A stretch of 64,000 nt of DNA from assembly GCF_014269035.2 (NCBI RefSeq), contig NZ_JABWRP020000001.1, positions 248,001-312,000 of the forward strand. Direction: 5' to 3'. The position numbers were made by a program, and so were the translations under genes. The DNA comes from Pseudomonas vlassakiae. Its GTDB lineage: Bacteria > Pseudomonadota > Gammaproteobacteria > Pseudomonadales > Pseudomonadaceae. The stretch's first letter is position 1. Each line of letters starts with the position of its first letter. Positions 55,047-64,000 of the stretch are shown piece after piece. The notes beneath the pieces are model-generated. The model was not told where the DNA came from and did no database searches. It worked only from the letters and a program-made list of their open reading frames with translations.

Positions 55047-58000
55047 ATGAGCGATAATCGAACGGTCCATTCCACCGCGTTCAACTTCTTGAGCGCCGTC
55101 CGTGGGGGCGTCGACCCGAGAACGGGTTTGTATACGGTGTCGATCGAGTTACCGGACCTGAAGTCCCATGCGCTGGCTGGCCCGGCCTTGAAACTGGCGC
55201 TGCACTACAACCCCCTCAATACCCAGGACTCAGGCTATGGCAAGGGCTGGAACCTCGGATTGACGCAATATACCCGCCACAACCAGGTGCTTGCCCTGGG
55301 CACGGGTGAGTCGTTCCGGCTTGAAGAGAGCAGTCGCGAAGACAAGCGGCTGAACATTCCCCAACAGAAGATCGCCAGTTTCCATGTTTACAAGGAAGGC
55401 AATCTAGGCCTGGACGAGACCACGCGCTTTCGTGTGGTGCACCGGTCCGGGCTCAAGGAAATTCTCCAGATGCAGGATGATAACCTGGCCCTGCCGGTCA
55501 GTGTTCTGCACATGGGGCGCAAACTCAAGCTCGAGCACCTCGCTTTCAATAGTCAGTATTTCCGCTTGCAGGCAATCTTCGAGGTGACCGCGCAGGGGGA
55601 CGAAAACGCGCTGCTGACCGTTGAACGTAGTAGTTCCACGGTGGAGATAAAAGAGCATTCATTGGCCAATGGCGGAGTCGCGCGTTACGTCATGTCGCTG
55701 GGTGGCAATGATGACCGCGTCACCCAGATCGCCCTGCCCACTGCCAATAAGGCCAATTGGCAGTTCGAGTATGAGTACGATGCCAGCAACAGCTACCTTT
55801 CGATTGTCGGGGTCAGGACGCCGACAGGCGCCAGGGAGGTGCTCGAATACACCGACGGTGGTCATGAATTCCCAAGCGCTGCCAGGCGCAACCGGCTACC
55901 CCGGGTCAACCGCCACAAAACGACGCCGGGGAAGCCACTGCCGCAACTCGGCATCAAGCATGCGCTGGTCGATGTGGGTTTCGTCTACGAGAATGCCGAA
56001 GCGCAAGGCTGGGGCAACAATAACTTCCTCGGCGATAGAGACACCCCTTGGGTCGAGGACAGTGGGCTGGACAACTTGTACTATCGCCAGGGCGTCTATC
56101 AATACGGTTCGGTGGAAACCCACTATGTCAACGACACGCCAGTAAAGACCATCGAGCGGCGCTTCAACCGGTTTCACCTGCTGGAGACTGAGAAGACGCT
56201 CCAGGGCCGTTCACTGCGGGAACAGATCTACAAATACCCGGTGGACCAGGAGAAGACATTCGAACTGCAACCTGCCAATTTTCAGCTGGTCACCGAACAG
56301 ACCCAGCGCTGGACGCTGCTGGAGAGCGGTCGACCGCCACGCTCGCCGACCGAATACAGCCGGTACGACGTGCACGGCAATCTGGTATGGCGCAAACGGT
56401 TCAACGAAGTCGAGGAACTGCACGAGTGGTATCCGGTCGGGGGCGACGGTGCGGCCTGTCCGCCGGACCCGGAAGGCTTCGTGCGCCACCTCAAGCAAAC
56501 CACCATCACGCCGGCAGCAACCGGTTTTGGCCAGGCGCCGACCTTGACTACCCACTACACGTATATCAGCTTGCCGGCGGTTATCGACAGTGAATACGAC
56601 GCGAATGACCCGGACAACCAATGGCGTGCCTATGGCCAGCATGTGGTCGAGGGGCAGACGCTGATCAATGCTGGTGAGGCGATTGAAGGGACCTATTTCT
56701 GCTACTTCGACCAGCCTGACGATGCGTTGCGGCTCGGGCGCGTGCGAGAGCAGGAAGTGAATTATCCCGGTGTCGACCCCGACGAGGTGTGGAGTACCAC
56801 GAGCACCTACGGCTATGAGGAAGTCTTCGACAAGGCGTCGGGTGAGTTCGCGCTGCAGACGATAGAGACCATCAGCGGCTTCGACCAGGTGTCCAAGACC
56901 CTCGAAACACTGCGCTCGGTGTTGCATGGCGAACCGTTGCTCAACAGCGACGACAACGGTGTGAGGATTCGCTATGTCTATGACGCGCTGCGCCGTGTGA
57001 CGCGCGAAACCGTCGATCCGGACGGAGAGGACGAGGCCTTCAAACACTATGAATACCACCTCTGCGCACATGACGAGGACGTGGCCGAGCAAGCAGTGAC
57101 CGATGTCATTGGGGTCAGGACGCGGTCGATCGTGGATGGTTTCAATCGGGTCGTCTATGAGGAACGCGATGATGACGACAGCAAGCTGTTCGCCGGCGCG
57201 CCACGCCCCATCTATCGGGCCTGGTACGATGCGCTTGGCCAGCTGGAAGCGCGGACTGACGTCGATTGGTATGAAGACTGGCAGCTGGAACTGGAGTACA
57301 GCTTAGAGTATGACGACTGGGGCGAGCTGTATTGTGAAATCGGCCCGGAGGGTATACGCGACTATTCCGAGACCGACCCTGTGGGCTCTACCGAGCACAA
57401 AGGGCCGATCGTCACCCGTTGGCGCGTGGATGATCAGGGTGTGCAAAGCGGTGTCACGCAAACCTGGATGAATCTGTTCGAAAAAGCTGTGCGCGTCGAG
57501 CGCTACTACCTGAGCGAGGATGATACGGGCAAGCCGGTCAAGCAGCAGGTGAGCCTGTTGCGGCAGGACTACGACGGCCTGGGGCGCCTGCACCGTGAGC
57601 GCGACGGCGAGGGCGACCGGATGCGCATCAACGTCTATGCCTACGATGCCTTCGATCGGCAGGTAACGCACACGTTGCCTGGCAATGCCGTGGTCACCCG
57701 GGCCTATGCCATGCATAGCCGTGAGGACTTGCCGGTCAGTATCAAGGTGGGTGACGTGCTGCTGGGTACGCAGACGTTCGATGGCCTCGGCCGGCGAACC
57801 CACGCGATTACCGGTTTCCGTGATCAGGAGTTCCAGTACAGGCAAGGTGAACGTCAACCGTGCCTGATGATTGCACCCGACAAGGCAGAGGTGAGCTATG
57901 ACTATCGGCCGGCCTTGGGCGAAGAACCTGTTCACCGTCATTTGGGGGCGGTCGACGCTAACTATATCTATCATCGCAAGAATGCCCGCCTGGTGGAATT

Positions 58001-58988
58001 CGACGAGCCTGGGTACAAGGTTGAACTCGAATATTTCACCAACGGTGAAGTGAAGCATGAAGACCGCTATGTAGGCGATGAGCTTTACAGCATGTCATAC
58101 GGCTACAGCTACCGAAGCCGCATGCACAGGTACGGCGATGTGCTGAATCAGGAGCAAGTCTACGAATACGATGACTGTGGCCGTCTCAAGCAGACTCGCT
58201 TGCACGCCGCGCCGGCGAAACGCCGCGGCCGTACCCAGGCGCTTGGCCCGGTGTTGCTGCAGACAGACTTCACCTATGACAGCTTTGGCCGGATGGAGAG
58301 TTTTACCACCCAGGACATCCAGGCTGGTACTGAATTGGTGACCTCGCTGGAGTACGACGGGTTTGATCGCGAGACTCGGCGGACCTTTGATTTTGGCGGC
58401 GAGACGGTACAGACCCTGACGCAGCGCTATGATGAGTTCGATTGCCTGGAGCAACGGGTGCTGGCTGAGTGTGAGCGGGAGTCCGATGAGCCACCACTGC
58501 AGGTTCTGCGTGACGAAAGCTATCGCTATGACACGCGCGGCCGCCTGGTCAATTACACGTGTGATGCCTTCGACAACCCGCAAGCGCCCGAAGACCACTA
58601 CTGGCCAGTGGATCCCTACGGCAAGAAAATCAAGACGCAGGTCTTCAGCTTTGATGACCTGGACAATATCACCGTGGTCCTCACCACCTTCGACGGTGGC
58701 TTCAACCGGGCCCTCTACTCTTTTGGCGACTATCGCCTGGAGCAGGACCCGGCGCAATTGTTGCGAATCACCAACACCCATGCCGATTACCCCAGGGAGA
58801 TTCTTCTGGAGTACGACAAGAACGGCAACCTGACCAGGGATGATGCGGGCCGGACCTTGAAATACGATGCGCTCAACCGGCTGGTCCTGGTCACACTTCC
58901 CGGGAGCAGCCCCGCCGAGCCAGGCGAAAGCGTGGCGTACCGGTACGACGCGAGGAACATCCTCAGTGGTACCGAGCCGGCGGCGTAG
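55047..58988 (+). CDS. Rhs/YD-repeat protein lacking core end and tip (1313 aa)
   Basis: ATG 55047 has a GGAGG ribosome site. The N-terminal FLSAVRGGVDPRTGLYTVSI and GYGKGWNLGLTQYT are shared with the minus-strand Rhs protein, as is the EWYPVGGDGAACPPDPEGFV segment. YD repeats run on to LEYDKNGNLTRDDAGRTLKY and YRYDARNILSGTEPAA, where the gene stops. In full-length Rhs proteins about 70-100 more residues come before the DPxG core end and then the toxin tip. Both are absent here. A clean hairpin follows 18 bp later, so the stop seems to be a settled end and not an assembly break. It may be a shell without cargo or a TcB-like partner. Confidence 0.88.
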   Translation: MSDNRTVHSTAFNFLSAVRGGVDPRTGLYTVSIELPDLKSHALAGPALKLALHYNPLNTQDSGYGKGWNLGLTQYTRHNQVLALGTGESFRLEESSREDKRLNIPQQKIASFHVYKEGNLGLDETTRFRVVHRSGLKEILQMQDDNLALPVSVLHMGRKLKLEHLAFNSQYFRLQAIFEVTAQGDENALLTVERSSSTVEIKEHSLANGGVARYVMSLGGNDDRVTQIALPTANKANWQFEYEYDASNSYLSIVGVRTPTGAREVLEYTDGGHEFPSAARRNRLPRVNRHKTTPGKPLPQLGIKHALVDVGFVYENAEAQGWGNNNFLGDRDTPWVEDSGLDNLYYRQGVYQYGSVETHYVNDTPVKTIERRFNRFHLLETEKTLQGRSLREQIYKYPVDQEKTFELQPANFQLVTEQTQRWTLLESGRPPRSPTEYSRYDVHGNLVWRKRFNEVEELHEWYPVGGDGAACPPDPEGFVRHLKQTTITPAATGFGQAPTLTTHYTYISLPAVIDSEYDANDPDNQWRAYGQHVVEGQTLINAGEAIEGTYFCYFDQPDDALRLGRVREQEVNYPGVDPDEVWSTTSTYGYEEVFDKASGEFALQTIETISGFDQVSKTLETLRSVLHGEPLLNSDDNGVRIRYVYDALRRVTRETVDPDGEDEAFKHYEYHLCAHDEDVAEQAVTDVIGVRTRSIVDGFNRVVYEERDDDDSKLFAGAPRPIYRAWYDALGQLEARTDVDWYEDWQLELEYSLEYDDWGELYCEIGPEGIRDYSETDPVGSTEHKGPIVTRWRVDDQGVQSGVTQTWMNLFEKAVRVERYYLSEDDTGKPVKQQVSLLRQDYDGLGRLHRERDGEGDRMRINVYAYDAFDRQVTHTLPGNAVVTRAYAMHSREDLPVSIKVGDVLLGTQTFDGLGRRTHAITGFRDQEFQYRQGERQPCLMIAPDKAEVSYDYRPALGEEPVHRHLGAVDANYIYHRKNARLVEFDEPGYKVELEYFTNGEVKHEDRYVGDELYSMSYGYSYRSRMHRYGDVLNQEQVYEYDDCGRLKQTRLHAAPAKRRGRTQALGPVLLQTDFTYDSFGRMESFTTQDIQAGTELVTSLEYDGFDRETRRTFDFGGETVQTLTQRYDEFDCLEQRVLAECERESDEPPLQVLRDESYRYDTRGRLVNYTCDAFDNPQAPEDHYWPVDPYGKKIKTQVFSFDDLDNITVVLTTFDGGFNRALYSFGDYRLEQDPAQLLRITNTHADYPREILLEYDKNGNLTRDDAGRTLKYDALNRLVLVTLPGSSPAEPGESVAYRYDARNILSGTEPAA

Positions 58989-59006
58989 GCCCTGCACGCG
59001 GGTAAG

Positions 59007-59036
59007 CGAAGGGAGGCCGACAGCGGCCTCCCTTCG
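59007..59036. terminator. Bidirectional hairpin between the Rhs operon and fimbrial operon
   Basis: A perfect 13-bp stem (CGAAGGGAGGCCG/CGGCCTCCCTTCG) with an ACAG loop between the two convergent stops. It has no T-run. Confidence 0.75.
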
Positions 59037-59039
59037 TAC

Positions 59040-60119
59040 CTAGCGATAGCGCACGATGAAGTTCAGCTGCCCCTTGGCAAGCCCAGGCCGCACCTTGTGG
59101 CTGGGCTCGGTCTGGTGAAACGCGGCCTTGAGGTTGATTATCGTGTTGCCGTTGTTCAGGGGGGTCATGGGTACTTCAGTGTTGAGGGGCATGGGGGTGC
59201 CATCGCCCTTGAAGACCTCGATGCCGACGCCTGCGGCCTGCGAGTCGCGGGTCAGGCCAAAGACACTCGTCAGGCCCGGGCCGATCATGGCGTCTTCGCT
59301 GTTCAGTTCGAGGGTGGCGTAGGTGTTGTTCTCGGGGTCAGTCTGGCAGGCGGCGAGGGTAATTCTGAAGTTGACCTTTTCGGTGGTATAGCCGATGTGG
59401 GAGAAGTTGGAGCGGGGGAACTCTCCCAGCGGTACCGGGTTGGGCTCGACCGGATCGGCTCCCACCGTGCATTGGGACTGGATGACTTCAGCCTTCAGGC
59501 GGAACTTGAACACATCGCCAAAATTGGCGTAGTCCAGATTCCCTATGAACATATCGCTGTCGATGGTGTAGCGGCCGGGCGCAAGCGGGGCGGTCTTGAC
59601 CAGGATGGCCCGAAAGAACAGGGCCCTCATATCGAACGCCGACAGTCCGTGCGGGGTAGCGCGGATGGCCGTGAAGGGGACCCAGGAATGGCCTTCTTCG
59701 GGGATGAAATCAGCGGTGGCTTCGCCCGAGAAGGGGGAGGACAGCAGGATGCGAGCGCCTATGCCTTCAACATTGGTGGCCAGGACTTCTCCAGGCCCGC
59801 CACTTCGGGCCAGCATCAGGGGCGGGCGAATGGGGGTCATGCGAAAACGCATGACAACACTGCCGTCGTGGTAGCAATACAATGACCGCCCTTCTCTGGG
59901 GAAGACATACGGCACCGGGGTGTTGCCGAACTCGGTACCGATTGAGGCGTTGAGCGGAACGTATTGGGTCTGCAGATCCGCTTCGTAGGTGAGGCTGGGC
60001 TTGCTGCGGGTGTCGTAGTAGAAGCAGAGCTTGTCAGTGTTCGCCAATGCCTGCTCGGCGGGCCATGCCAGGCCGAGCAGCATGCCCAGCGCCAGCGTGG
60101 TAGGGGTAAACTTGATCAT
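59040..60119 (-). CDS. Fimbrial tip adhesin-like protein (359 aa)
   Basis: The signal peptide is MIKFTPTTLALGMLLGLAWP followed by AEQALA before NTDKLCFYYD. The N-terminal half (27-215) is a lectin-like domain region with a Cys pair (KLCFYYD, SLYCYHDG). The C-terminal half (from about 215) is a pilin domain with cysteines in QSQCTVGAD and LAACQTDPENN and the ending LNFIVRYR, as in pilins that complete donor-strand exchange. Two-domain layout and last place in the operon fit the tip adhesin. It overlaps the usher stop by 4 bp (ATGA), so translation is coupled. Confidence 0.85.
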   Translation of the reverse strand: MIKFTPTTLALGMLLGLAWPAEQALANTDKLCFYYDTRSKPSLTYEADLQTQYVPLNASIGTEFGNTPVPYVFPREGRSLYCYHDGSVVMRFRMTPIRPPLMLARSGGPGEVLATNVEGIGARILLSSPFSGEATADFIPEEGHSWVPFTAIRATPHGLSAFDMRALFFRAILVKTAPLAPGRYTIDSDMFIGNLDYANFGDVFKFRLKAEVIQSQCTVGADPVEPNPVPLGEFPRSNFSHIGYTTEKVNFRITLAACQTDPENNTYATLELNSEDAMIGPGLTSVFGLTRDSQAAGVGIEVFKGDGTPMPLNTEVPMTPLNNGNTIINLKAAFHQTEPSHKVRPGLAKGQLNFIVRYR

Positions 60120-62629
60120 GTCGATTCCTTGAAACTGTCCGCGACACAGGTCAGTGTCTGCAGGTGATAGCCTTCGGCGCGCTGCATGTGCTGCGGGTCG
60201 ACGTGCAGTCGGCAGCGCTGGTCGTCCCGCTCACCCCAGCTGAGGGAGAGTGTCTGGGGCTGGTCGATGGCGCTGAGCAGGGTCACGCCAGCCTGGCCGA
60301 CCATGCCCAGTGGCTGATCCTCGGCATCGAGTACCACGCTGCCAAAGGGCACTGGCGTGCCGTTGGCGTGCAGCAGCGTCAGTACCCAGCGCGAAACCTG
60401 GCGGGCGCTGAACTGCTGCTTGACGATCGCGCCGCGGCGCGGCACCAGCTGCGCTGTACCGTTCTCGATTTCCACGTCAGGGCCAAGCTTGTCGGTTTGC
60501 AGCACGACGGTATTGTTACGGTACGGTTGCAGGTGCGGCACCAGGGCATACCCGCGCGCGTTGGTGCGGCTGCCGTTGCTGTTTTGCACGCCGACGCCGG
60601 CAACCCCAGGGACTTCGACCAGCCCTGCGGTATCGCCCAGGTAGCTACCCAGCTCAAGGCCACCGGCATGCAGCAGCAGCGCGCCACTGGCATTGAGTGA
60701 CAGGCTTTGATAGTCGCTGCCCTGCGTCAGCCCGGTGCCGAAGTTGCCGTGCTCGGTCTTGTAGCCAAGCGTCAGTGCACCCGAGTGCTGGCGGTCCTCG
60801 TCCTGGGCCACGCTGGTGTTGTAGCTGAGCCTGCCGTCGCCGGTACTGCCACTCAAGCTGGCGCGCTGGGTGTAGCCATGTCGCTGTTTGTGCAAGTCGT
60901 ACCGGGCATTGGCGCTGCGGCCGAAGTTCAGTGGCATCGACAGGCTCAGGCCGAACTGGCGGTCGCTGCCGTAGGTATCGTTGAGCGATTGCGAGGCGAA
61001 CAGGTAATAGCTGATGCCCGCGTGGTAGGTGTTGAAGCCCAGCTGGTACTGGCGCTGAGTGGACGCCTGTTGCCAGTATTGCTGTTGCGACAGGGTCAGG
61101 CTGAGGCTGTGGCGCTGGCCCAGACGCTGATGCACCGAGGCTTCCAGCCGGCTGCGGCGGCTGCCCTGGAAGGTTGTGCTGTGGCTGCGCTGCTGCACCG
61201 CTTCGCTGAAATCACGGTAGCCTTCGGTGGAGTAGCGATACCCGGCAAATCGCAGGTTGGTGCCGGTGGCGAACGCCTTGCCGTACTTCAAGGCATAGCT
61301 CTGACCCTGTGCACTGGCCTGTTCGGCGATGTCGAGCTGGCTGTTGGCCTGGGTGACGTCGAACGATGCGGCGCCAAGGCTGCCCAGGTCCTTGCCGATG
61401 CCGATGTTCATGGCCCGGTAGTACTCGCTGGCCATCAGCCCGCCATACAACGTGAGGTCCCATTCCATGCCCCTGCTGAGGGTAGCCTGCCAGATCAGCG
61501 GCTTGTCCAGGTCGCTGGCCGGGTTGTAGGTACCGACGGTAGCGCTGTAGCGCCATATGCCCTGGCGCTGCAGGTTGCCGAGGGTGGCGTATGGCTGGAT
61601 GAAGCGCCGCACCTGGCCATCGGCTTCGGTCAGCACCACTTCCAGTTCACCACTGCCAGCGGTATTCAGGTCATCGATCGCATAGGGGCCGGGGCTGACA
61701 TAGGTGGCGTAGATCGGGTAGCCGTTCTGCCATACCTCGAGCTTGGCGCGGGTCTGCGCGACCCCGCGGATCACCGGTGCATAACCTTGCAGCGCATCGG
61801 GTAGCATGCTCATGTCGGAGGCCACGCGAACACCGGTGACCGGCACGCCGCCGAAGATGTCGGCGTCGGTGAACGTCTCGCCCACGGTGATATTGGCGCG
61901 GGTGCCGGGCAGGTCGCGCTGGGCATAGGTCTGGGCGCGGGTCCATTCGCGTGTGCCGTCGCTGTCCTGGCGCCACGCCTGGGTGCTGCGCAGTCGCCAG
62001 TCGCCGAGGTTGACGCCACCATTGAGGTACAGGTCCTCGTTGCTGTAGCGGCCACGGTAGCGGCTTTTTCCCTGCAGGGTGGACGCCTGGTAGTTGAGGA
62101 AGGCGGCATTGATACCGCTGTCCCAGCGCGAGGGGTCGACATTGCCGGCGATATCACGGCGCATTGCGATCTGCGGTATGGAAATGGACAGCCGCAGGCG
62201 GCTACTGTCGAAATCGACCTGTGCACCAGGGACGACTGACGTCAGGTCCAGGCAGGCCTGGCTGGCGTCTTCCAGGCTGGCCAGGGCGTCGAGGCGCAGC
62301 CCCCATTCGCCAAGCCGGGTGGAAGGCAGGCAGGGTTGCAGTTCGCCATTGGCATCGGCCGTGAAGTCAAGCTCATGGCGCCCGGCGGGTTCCAGGTTGA
62401 CCCGTACGGTGACCAGGTAGCGCCCAGGCGCGAGGCTTTGTTGGCTCTGCAGAAAACTCAGTGCGTGTACGCCCGAGCCATCGGCCTCGCGCAGAAACCC
62501 GGATTCGAAACCCGGCTCGCTGCTCGCTTTCACAATGGGTATTTCGAGCCATGCTACGAGGCTGCCGGCCAGGCACAGCAGCAGGTGGCGCTGGCCGCGG
62601 ACCGGGCAGCGCGTTGGAAGAAGGGGCAT
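60116..62629 (-). CDS. Outer-membrane fimbrial usher (837 aa)
   Basis: A full-length FimD/PapC-type usher: signal peptide region (RHLLLCLAGSLVAWLEIPIV), N-terminal domain with cysteine (LPSTRLGEWG before), 24-strand barrel region (about 150-660, with plug), and C-terminal domains. Typical segments are seen: GFLREADGSGVHALSF near the N terminus, VRVASDMSMLPDALQGYAPV, and YPIYATYVSPGPYAIDDL. It secretes and polymerises pilins. It lies 35 bp after the chaperone stop and overlaps the adhesin start by 4 bp. Confidence 0.95.
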   Translation of the reverse strand: MPLLPTRCPVRGQRHLLLCLAGSLVAWLEIPIVKASSEPGFESGFLREADGSGVHALSFLQSQQSLAPGRYLVTVRVNLEPAGRHELDFTADANGELQPCLPSTRLGEWGLRLDALASLEDASQACLDLTSVVPGAQVDFDSSRLRLSISIPQIAMRRDIAGNVDPSRWDSGINAAFLNYQASTLQGKSRYRGRYSNEDLYLNGGVNLGDWRLRSTQAWRQDSDGTREWTRAQTYAQRDLPGTRANITVGETFTDADIFGGVPVTGVRVASDMSMLPDALQGYAPVIRGVAQTRAKLEVWQNGYPIYATYVSPGPYAIDDLNTAGSGELEVVLTEADGQVRRFIQPYATLGNLQRQGIWRYSATVGTYNPASDLDKPLIWQATLSRGMEWDLTLYGGLMASEYYRAMNIGIGKDLGSLGAASFDVTQANSQLDIAEQASAQGQSYALKYGKAFATGTNLRFAGYRYSTEGYRDFSEAVQQRSHSTTFQGSRRSRLEASVHQRLGQRHSLSLTLSQQQYWQQASTQRQYQLGFNTYHAGISYYLFASQSLNDTYGSDRQFGLSLSMPLNFGRSANARYDLHKQRHGYTQRASLSGSTGDGRLSYNTSVAQDEDRQHSGALTLGYKTEHGNFGTGLTQGSDYQSLSLNASGALLLHAGGLELGSYLGDTAGLVEVPGVAGVGVQNSNGSRTNARGYALVPHLQPYRNNTVVLQTDKLGPDVEIENGTAQLVPRRGAIVKQQFSARQVSRWVLTLLHANGTPVPFGSVVLDAEDQPLGMVGQAGVTLLSAIDQPQTLSLSWGERDDQRCRLHVDPQHMQRAEGYHLQTLTCVADSFKEST

Positions 62630-62664
62630 GAAAGCGACTCCTTGCGATGTGACGCGGTAAGGCT

Positions 62665-63417
62665 CTAGCGAGTCGGATGAATCGGCAGGGTCATAGGCTC
62701 GGTGTAACCGCCAAAGTCGTTGATCACTGCAAAGCGCACGCTGGATTGGCCATTGAGAGGTATGTCCGTCAGCGCGTAGGCGTGCTGGGAGAGTGGGGCA
62801 AGCATTTCCGGGCGGTCGAGCTTGTGGCTGCGGCCATCGGTGCTGATTTCCAGGCGAATGAAGGTAAAATGGAACGGCGTTGGATTGTCGACCAACAGTT
62901 GCTTCGCGCCATCGCCTTCAGCCACGGAAAATTTCAACGACGCAAGTTGTTCGCTCGGCTTACCTTTGAGTGAGTGCGGCCGATAGAACAACTTGATGCG
63001 TGTGCGAATGGCAATGCTAAGTTTGTTGCCAGGCTCGGTACTGGCTTGTGGTATTTCTTGCATATTGAAGAAAAACAGCGATTCACGGTCTTGTGGTAAA
63101 GCATTGGGCAGCGCATTGATTTGCAGCAACTGTTCGCTGTTCGGGCCGATCTTGAACAGAGGAGGGGACGTTGCAAAGGGCACGGCGGTGCTATTGTCGT
63201 CCGCTTCTGTATTGATCCAGCTCTGTACCGCATAAGTGCTTTTGGACGGATTTCTGATAACCACGGAGGTATTGCGCTTGTCACTGTCGAAAACGATGCG
63301 GGTATTGTTCACTGTCAAGGCAGCATGGCTGGCCATCGAGAAACTCAGCATCGACAGGGTCAGGCAGGCGCAAGCGACGACACGCACGGGTATCGTGAAT
63401 ATGAACGGTTTGATCAT
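62665..63417 (-). CDS. Periplasmic fimbrial chaperone (250 aa)
   Basis: ATG 63417 gives a signal peptide (MIKPFIFTIPVRVVACACLT then LSMLSFSMASHA). The PapD-type features are present: TRIVFDSDKRNTSVVIRNPS in strand A-B, a PLFKIGPNSEQLLQI segment, ESLFFFNMQEIPQ and KLFYRPHSLKG. It stabilises pilins by donor-strand complementation. A longer start at 63444 would put nine residues before the signal and is not used. It stands between the pilin and usher genes. Confidence 0.95.
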   Translation of the reverse strand: MIKPFIFTIPVRVVACACLTLSMLSFSMASHAALTVNNTRIVFDSDKRNTSVVIRNPSKSTYAVQSWINTEADDNSTAVPFATSPPLFKIGPNSEQLLQINALPNALPQDRESLFFFNMQEIPQASTEPGNKLSIAIRTRIKLFYRPHSLKGKPSEQLASLKFSVAEGDGAKQLLVDNPTPFHFTFIRLEISTDGRSHKLDRPEMLAPLSQHAYALTDIPLNGQSSVRFAVINDFGGYTEPMTLPIHPTR

Positions 63418-63500
63418 CGGGTAACTCGCTGCATCCAGGCGCATCGACTACGCCTGGATGATTGGGTTAGTGCCAACAGGCACAAAGGTGGGGCGGGTGA

Positions 63501-64000
63501 TTAGCGATAGTCGACGGTGTACCTGACATTGGCCGACGCTGCGCCCGCCGTCACGGTGGCGGCGGTGGAGCGGTAATAGGCGTCGAAGCGCAGATCGGTC
63601 GGGCCCGAAGCGTTCAGAAGGTAATCTTCCGAAGTTTCACCAGGCTTGATCGATTTGTTGGTAACGTCCTTGATGACGATCGAGACGTTTTGTGCTGAGT
63701 CGGCGCCCGGATTGACCCTGAAGTAGTTGCCGCTGGCGTCGGCATCGCCGTCGAATTTCACGAAGGCGTTGTCCTCGGTAATGCTGCAGCTTGCCTTGTC
63801 GGGTACGCGGATAGCGAAGGCGGCGCCACGAACCTCAACATTGGCGGCGGTGAAGCGACCAGCGGGAATATCGCCCATGTAGACGTTGTCGTCGGCACTG
63901 CCGTCGCCCGGATTGACAACTTCGATAGGACACGATTCAGGTGTGATACGGCCTTCAAAGGATATCGAACTGGTGTAGGCGAAGGCCGCATTGCCGGCAA
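63501..64000 (-). CDS. Major fimbrial subunit (type 1 pilin-like), N terminus outside window
   Basis: The frame is open to the end of the window; 166 residues are visible from AGNAAFAYTSSISFEGRITP onwards, so only the signal peptide and first residues are missing. Pilin cysteines are in PESCPIEV and KASCSITED. The C-terminal strand ends NVRYTVDYR with the penultimate Tyr of the pilin beta-zipper. It would be polymerised by the chaperone and usher encoded next, 83 bp downstream. A shorter start inside the frame (63,878) is not real, as the pilin core begins before it. Confidence 0.9.
   Translation of the reverse strand, partial: AGNAAFAYTSSISFEGRITPESCPIEVVNPGDGSADDNVYMGDIPAGRFTAANVEVRGAAFAIRVPDKASCSITEDNAFVKFDGDADASGNYFRVNPGADSAQNVSIVIKDVTNKSIKPGETSEDYLLNASGPTDLRFDAYYRSTAATVTAGAASANVRYTVDYR

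Noticed and set aside
58981..59006. Frameshift at the end of the second Rhs gene hiding a core and tip
   Set aside because: Only about 50 bp separate the stop from the next gene, and no Rhs core sequence (GYNG..., DPTG) is encoded in any frame there.

Overview
The window is about 64 kb of high-GC gammaproteobacterial chromosome. Gene content, protein sequences and frequent REP-type palindromes (core GGAGCGGGTTTACCCGC or GGAGCGGCTTTAGCCGC) point to the Pseudomonas putida group; this assignment is from recognition, not a search. The left half looks like conserved core genome and the right third is accessory.

Region 1 (1-32,900) holds single genes and short operons: the end of an LTA-synthase-family sulfatase, an RraB-like protein, a cytochrome c, a class I amidotransferase, a CorA-type transporter, a PlsC-like acyltransferase, a short crotonase and tRNA-Ser(GGA). 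An MFS transporter and an SDR/LysR pair follow, then a Gre-like factor, EarP with its substrate EF-P (Arg32 present), Ohr/OhrR with a direct-repeat operator candidate, and a LysR/TSUP/LysR group. After these come a YcaQ-like gene broken by a one-base frameshift, class II DAHP synthase, a spermidine-synthase-like protein and a DEAD-box helicase with a leader of about 220 nt. The rest is a DOPA-dioxygenase-like protein, thiopurine methyltransferase, HtpX, an AlaA-like aminotransferase, MsrB, Gpx, a hybrid histidine kinase, a DUF815 ATPase and free-methionine-sulfoxide reductase.

Region 2 (32,760-33,470) is a tRNA array, Glu-Gly-Glu-Gly-Gly, behind a strong sigma70-type promoter and closed by an intrinsic terminator.

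Region 3 (33,480-58,990) begins right after the tRNA array and is the most unusual part. On the minus strand lie a 1661-aa Rhs/YD-repeat protein with a hydrophobic C-terminal tip, two large beta-sandwich-type proteins and an autotransporter. Divergently, a tight six-gene operon encodes another beta-sandwich protein, three tandem paralogues whose N-terminal halves resemble the TULIP-fold P47/OrfX proteins of clostridial neurotoxin loci, a small secreted Cys-containing protein, and a second Rhs protein that stops before the Rhs core and tip. I read this as a candidate undescribed toxin or surface-protein system. No TcA, VgrG, PAAR or immunity gene is visible.

Region 4 (59,040-64,000) is a chaperone-usher fimbrial operon on the minus strand: pilin (cut by the window end), chaperone, usher and tip adhesin.
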